Part shown: positions 28,791 through 30,664 of the stretch, one piece after another
How the letters are laid out: each line of letters starts with the position of its first letter
Numbering within the stretch: position 1 is the stretch's first letter
DNA from: Actinomycetota bacterium
GTDB taxonomy: Bacteria > Actinomycetota > Thermoleophilia > Gaiellales > Gaiellaceae
NCBI GenBank assembly: GCA_013696595.1
Contig: JACCYG010000056.1
Coordinates: 1 to 30,664, forward strand
Length of the DNA: 30,664 nt
Direction of reading: 5' to 3'
Notes under the pieces: generated by a model
What the model was told of the DNA's origin: nothing
What the model saw: the letters and a program-made list of their open reading frames with translations, nothing else
Databases searched by the model: none
Position numbers and translations under genes: made by a program

Positions 28791-29720
28791 ATGGAGCAAC
28801 AGGTCGACGCGGCCTCGCGGAGCGCGACCGGGGCGTTTGCCGACCGGGTGGCGGAAGCCGTCGACCGGAAACGGAGCCAGATCGTCGTCGGCCTCGACCC
28901 GCGCCCCGAGCTGCTGCCCGTCGAGCTGCGTGCCGGGACCCATCTCGGCCGCGCGGAGGCGGCGGACGCTTGTGCGCGCTTCTGCTTCGGACTCCTCGAC
29001 GCCGTGGCTCCGTACGTGATGGGTGCGAAGCCTCAGCTCGCGTTCTTCGAGGCGCTCGGTGCCGACGGAATCCGGGCTTTTGAAGACGTGTGCGAGTACG
29101 CGCGGAACGCGGGCCTGCTGGTCCTCGCCGACGGAAAGCGAGGTGATATTGGCTCGACTGCGCGGGCCTACGCTGACGCGTACCTCGAAAGCAGGAACGG
29201 GATGCGGCCGAAGGTCGACGCCCTGACCGTGAATCCGTATCTCGGCAGCGACTCTGTGGAGCCGTTCCTCGCCGCGTGCCGTCGATCCGGGACCGGTCTC
29301 TTCTGCCTCGTCAAGACGTCGAACGGAGGGAGTGCGGACGTGCAGGAGCTCGCGCTCTCGGACGGGCGCCGGCTCTGGCAGCACGTTGCCGCGCTCGTGG
29401 CGGAGTGGGGTGAGGATCTGGTCGGCGAGACGGGGCTCTCGAGCGTCGGCGCTGTTGTAGGCGCCACCTATCCGCGCGCGGTCACCGAGGCGAGGCGTCT
29501 GATGCCGAAGGCGATCCTCCTGCTTCCGGGCGTCGGTGCCCAGGGGGCGAGCCCTGCCGACGTCGCGCGCGCATTCACAAGCGGGCCCGCGAGCGCGCTC
29601 GTGCCGGTCTCGCGCTCGGTCATCTACGCGTTTCGCGTCGACGGCGCCGACTGGCGGAAGGCCTCGGCGGCCGAGGCCGCTCGTCTTCGCGACGAGGTCT
29701 GGGCGGCTTCGGGTTGGTGA
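28791..29720 (+). CDS. pyrF: Orotidine 5'-phosphate decarboxylase, type 2
   Basis: 309 residues. Last step of UMP synthesis. The length and pattern are of the longer type 2 family: IVVGLDPRPELLP (31-43), MGAKPQLAFFEALGADG, the catalytic DGKRGDIGSTA with D114, K116 and D119, VDALTVNPYLGSDSVEPF, FCLVKTSNGGS, VGAVVGATYPRAV and LLPGVGAQGA. The ATG at 28791 has a TAAAAT box 6 nt upstream that overlaps the stop of the nuclease gene, so pyrF can be transcribed independently of the SOS gene. Its TGA overlaps the GTG of the LysM-protein gene. Confidence 0.96.
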   Translation: MEQQVDAASRSATGAFADRVAEAVDRKRSQIVVGLDPRPELLPVELRAGTHLGRAEAADACARFCFGLLDAVAPYVMGAKPQLAFFEALGADGIRAFEDVCEYARNAGLLVLADGKRGDIGSTARAYADAYLESRNGMRPKVDALTVNPYLGSDSVEPFLAACRRSGTGLFCLVKTSNGGSADVQELALSDGRRLWQHVAALVAEWGEDLVGETGLSSVGAVVGATYPRAVTEARRLMPKAILLLPGVGAQGASPADVARAFTSGPASALVPVSRSVIYAFRVDGADWRKASAAEAARLRDEVWAASGW

Positions 29721-30079
29721 ACGGCGATCCCGCTGAATCGGGCCCGCGCGCCTGGGGCCCACGCCTCCTCGCACCACTCGCGTTCTTCACCGCGGCGACG
29801 ATCCTAGTGCTGATCATCCACAACTCGGTTACGTCCGAGAGCGAGGGCTCGACCACGCCCACGACCACATCGCCGACCACCACCGCAAGCGAGGCGGGGG
29901 CGACCGGCCCGACGACGACGCTCGGCACGCGACAGAAGCGGTTCTATCGGATCCGGGAGGGTGACACGCTCGAAGCGATCGCGCTTCGATTCGACACGAC
30001 CGTCGACGATCTCCTCGTGCTGAACCCAGCGATCGAACCCAACTCGCTCACGCCGGGTCGGCGGATCCGCGTCCGCTAG
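29717..30079 (+). CDS. Membrane-anchored LysM-domain protein
   Basis: 120 residues. A short cytoplasmic head, a transmembrane helix at about 18-36 (LAPLAFFTAATILVLIIHNS), a Thr/Ser/Pro-rich linker (about 45-70) and a C-terminal LysM domain (77-119): YRIREGDTLEAIALRFDTTV with DDLLVLNPAIEPNSLTPGRR. It should sit in the membrane with LysM facing the wall and bind peptidoglycan glycans. GTG at 29717 overlaps the pyrF stop (GTGA); a TTG one codon earlier is possible. It lies close to a D,D-carboxypeptidase gene, in keeping with a cell-wall role. Its TAG shares the CTAG palindrome with the convergent gene. Confidence 0.88.
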   Translation: MNGDPAESGPRAWGPRLLAPLAFFTAATILVLIIHNSVTSESEGSTTPTTTSPTTTASEAGATGPTTTLGTRQKRFYRIREGDTLEAIALRFDTTVDDLLVLNPAIEPNSLTPGRRIRVR

Positions 30080-30384
30080 TCCTCGCGCGCGAGCTTCTTG
30101 GCCGCGTGAACGCCCGCGAGCGCGAGCGTCATGAGCGGGTTCCCGCGCGAGCGAACGCAAACGACTCCGGCGCGCAACTCACGCTCTCGGCGCGAAATCA
30201 GGAGACTCCGCGGGGCGCTCCCGAGCGAGACGACGCGCTCCTGGCCCTCGCGCTCGGCTCCGCTCCAGACGAAAAACCGCGTGGGCCGAAGGTCGAAACC
30301 GCCGAGCGGCCCCAGCTGGACCTCGAGCGACCGCTCGACGCCGCGGACGCGGACAGGGCTCTCCTTGCGCTCGATCAGGGCCAC
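30076..30384 (-). CDS. Unknown protein of about 102 residues
   Basis: Begins VALIERKESPVRVRGVERSL, then EVQLGPLGGFDLRPTRFFVW with SGAEREGQERVVSLGSAPRS, ending in a hydrophobic-basic tail (NPLMTLALAGVHAAKKLARE). It is rich in Arg and has no recognised motif; the C-terminal helix could associate with the membrane. Start candidates GTG 30384 or 30390 and TTG 30393 lie in the same frame; GTG 30384 is chosen because TAGAAT ends 8 nt before it. It is convergent with the LysM gene (shared CTAG stops) and divergent from the carboxypeptidase gene across 35 bp. Moderate confidence that it is a real gene. Confidence 0.6.
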   Translation of the reverse strand: MALIERKESPVRVRGVERSLEVQLGPLGGFDLRPTRFFVWSGAEREGQERVVSLGSAPRSLLISRRERELRAGVVCVRSRGNPLMTLALAGVHAAKKLARED

Positions 30385-30392
30385 TGCCACCA

Positions 30393-30398
30393 ATTCTA
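30393..30398 (-). promoter_or_regulatory. -10 box TAGAAT of the unknown gene at 30384 (leaderless)
   Basis: Minus-strand TAGAAT ends 8 nt before the GTG at 30384. Confidence 0.45.
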
Positions 30399-30405
30399 GT
30401 GTCGG

Positions 30406-30411
30406 TAGATT
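30406..30411 (+). promoter_or_regulatory. -10 box TAGATT of the carboxypeptidase gene (leaderless)
   Basis: TAGATT ends 8 nt before the TTG at 30420; the divergent -10 for the unknown gene is 7 bp away. Confidence 0.45.
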
Positions 30412-30419
30412 TGTCGCCC

Positions 30420-30664
30420 TTGCTCCGACGCTCCTGGATCACCCTCGCCGCCGTCGCGGTTCTCGTCGCGGCCGCGGGCCCCGCTCGCGCCGCCGGCGCG
30501 CCTCCCGAACCCGACGCCGAGGCGGTGCTCGTCGGCGACGGCCTGACGGGGGAGGTCCTCTACGCCTTGAACGCGAGGGAGCGCCTTCCCCAGGCGAGCA
30601 TCACCAAGCTGATGACGGCGATCGTCGTTCTCGACTGGGCGCGTCCGAACGAGGTCGTCACGGT
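30420..30664 (+). CDS. D-alanyl-D-alanine carboxypeptidase (PBP5/DacA-like), 3' end cut by window edge
   Basis: 81 full codons are visible. Start LLRRSWITLAAVAVLVAAAG is a signal peptide with probable cleavage after ARA (PARA-AGAPP). The mature part EAVLVGDGLTGEVLYALNAR and ERLPQASITKLMTAIVVLDW contains the SxxK active-site motif S-I-T-K of the low-molecular-weight penicillin-binding proteins that trim peptidoglycan pentapeptides. The TTG at 30420 is chosen because it begins the signal peptide and has TAGATT 8 nt upstream with no Shine-Dalgarno. The SxN and KTG motifs and the rest of the catalytic domain lie beyond the window. Exported lipobox is absent, so it is secreted or anchored by a later C-terminal helix. 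Confidence 0.88.
   Translation, partial: MLRRSWITLAAVAVLVAAAGPARAAGAPPEPDAEAVLVGDGLTGEVLYALNARERLPQASITKLMTAIVVLDWARPNEVVT

Noticed and set aside
27399..29777. A 792-codon open frame on the minus strand opposite the repair nuclease and pyrF genes
   Set aside because: It lies entirely opposite two well-recognised genes, is Arg/Glu-rich low-information sequence and matches no family; such long antisense frames are normal at this GC content.
1..30664. CRISPR arrays, insertion sequences, prophage or toxin-antitoxin pairs
   Set aside because: No regularly spaced direct repeats, transposase, integrase or phage motifs, and no recognisable toxin-antitoxin pair were seen on either strand.

Overview
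The window is chromosomal DNA from a very GC-rich bacterium, most likely an actinobacterium of the Thermoleophilia (Gaiellales/Solirubrobacterales-like) kind. This is inferred from the gene families, the strong G/C third-position bias, frequent GTG and TTG starts, and TAnnnT -10 boxes placed directly before start codons. No rRNA, tRNA, insertion sequence, phage gene or CRISPR array is visible. Gene density is very high: the largest gap is about 180 bp, and most genes within operons overlap by 4 bp (ATGA, GTGA or TTGA).

Layout. 1-3597 (minus): a penicillin-binding/class A beta-lactamase-like serine hydrolase with an N-terminal Ig-like domain, a membrane-anchored coiled-coil protein, a 74-residue protein and the start of xseA (exonuclease VII large subunit). 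3654-4598 (plus): two unknown proteins. 4642-7562: acetyl-CoA synthetase and proline dehydrogenase, divergent across 29 bp. 7572-9189 (minus): a 91-residue protein, a FabL-type enoyl-ACP reductase and a LURP-one-like protein. 9248-10144: an EamA transporter. 10236-13946: an operon of HAD phosphatase, PLP-dependent decarboxylase, AlkA-type DNA glycosylase and an unknown protein. 13998-16586: glutathione S-transferase-like protein, polytopic membrane protein, alpha/beta hydrolase and rhodanese. 16583-19079 (minus): class I glutamine amidotransferase, LutB and LutC. 19091-21042 (minus): pabB and pabC for 4-aminobenzoate. 21095-24328: murI, rph, a MgtC-family protein, rdgB and a cyclic-nucleotide-binding protein. 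24506-25324 (minus): a YihY-type membrane protein. 25356-30079 (plus): a Roadblock protein, a small membrane protein, pyrE, an HU protein with a clear terminator, an SOS-type DEDDh exonuclease/GIY-YIG nuclease, pyrF and a LysM protein. 30076-30384 (minus): an unknown protein. 30420 to the end: the start of a D,D-carboxypeptidase.

The most informative signals are regulatory. (1) At 19 of the transcription-unit starts a TAnnnT hexamer lies 6-10 nt before the start codon, the geometry expected for leaderless mRNAs; HU and one other gene instead carry Shine-Dalgarno leaders. (2) A perfect 16-bp-arm palindrome whose core exactly matches the Gram-positive LexA box lies over the -10 of the DEDDh/GIY-YIG repair nuclease gene, predicting SOS control. 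(3) A family of short GC-rich hairpins ending in CCCTACA is scattered between genes, and one copy appears to supply a promoter -10. (4) A ten-codon open frame with its own -10 and a flanking inverted repeat overlaps the TTG start of the HAD phosphatase gene, suggesting translational coupling or operator control.

No wholly new multi-gene defence or mobile system is evident. The genes are mainly housekeeping and metabolic, with several unassigned small or membrane proteins.
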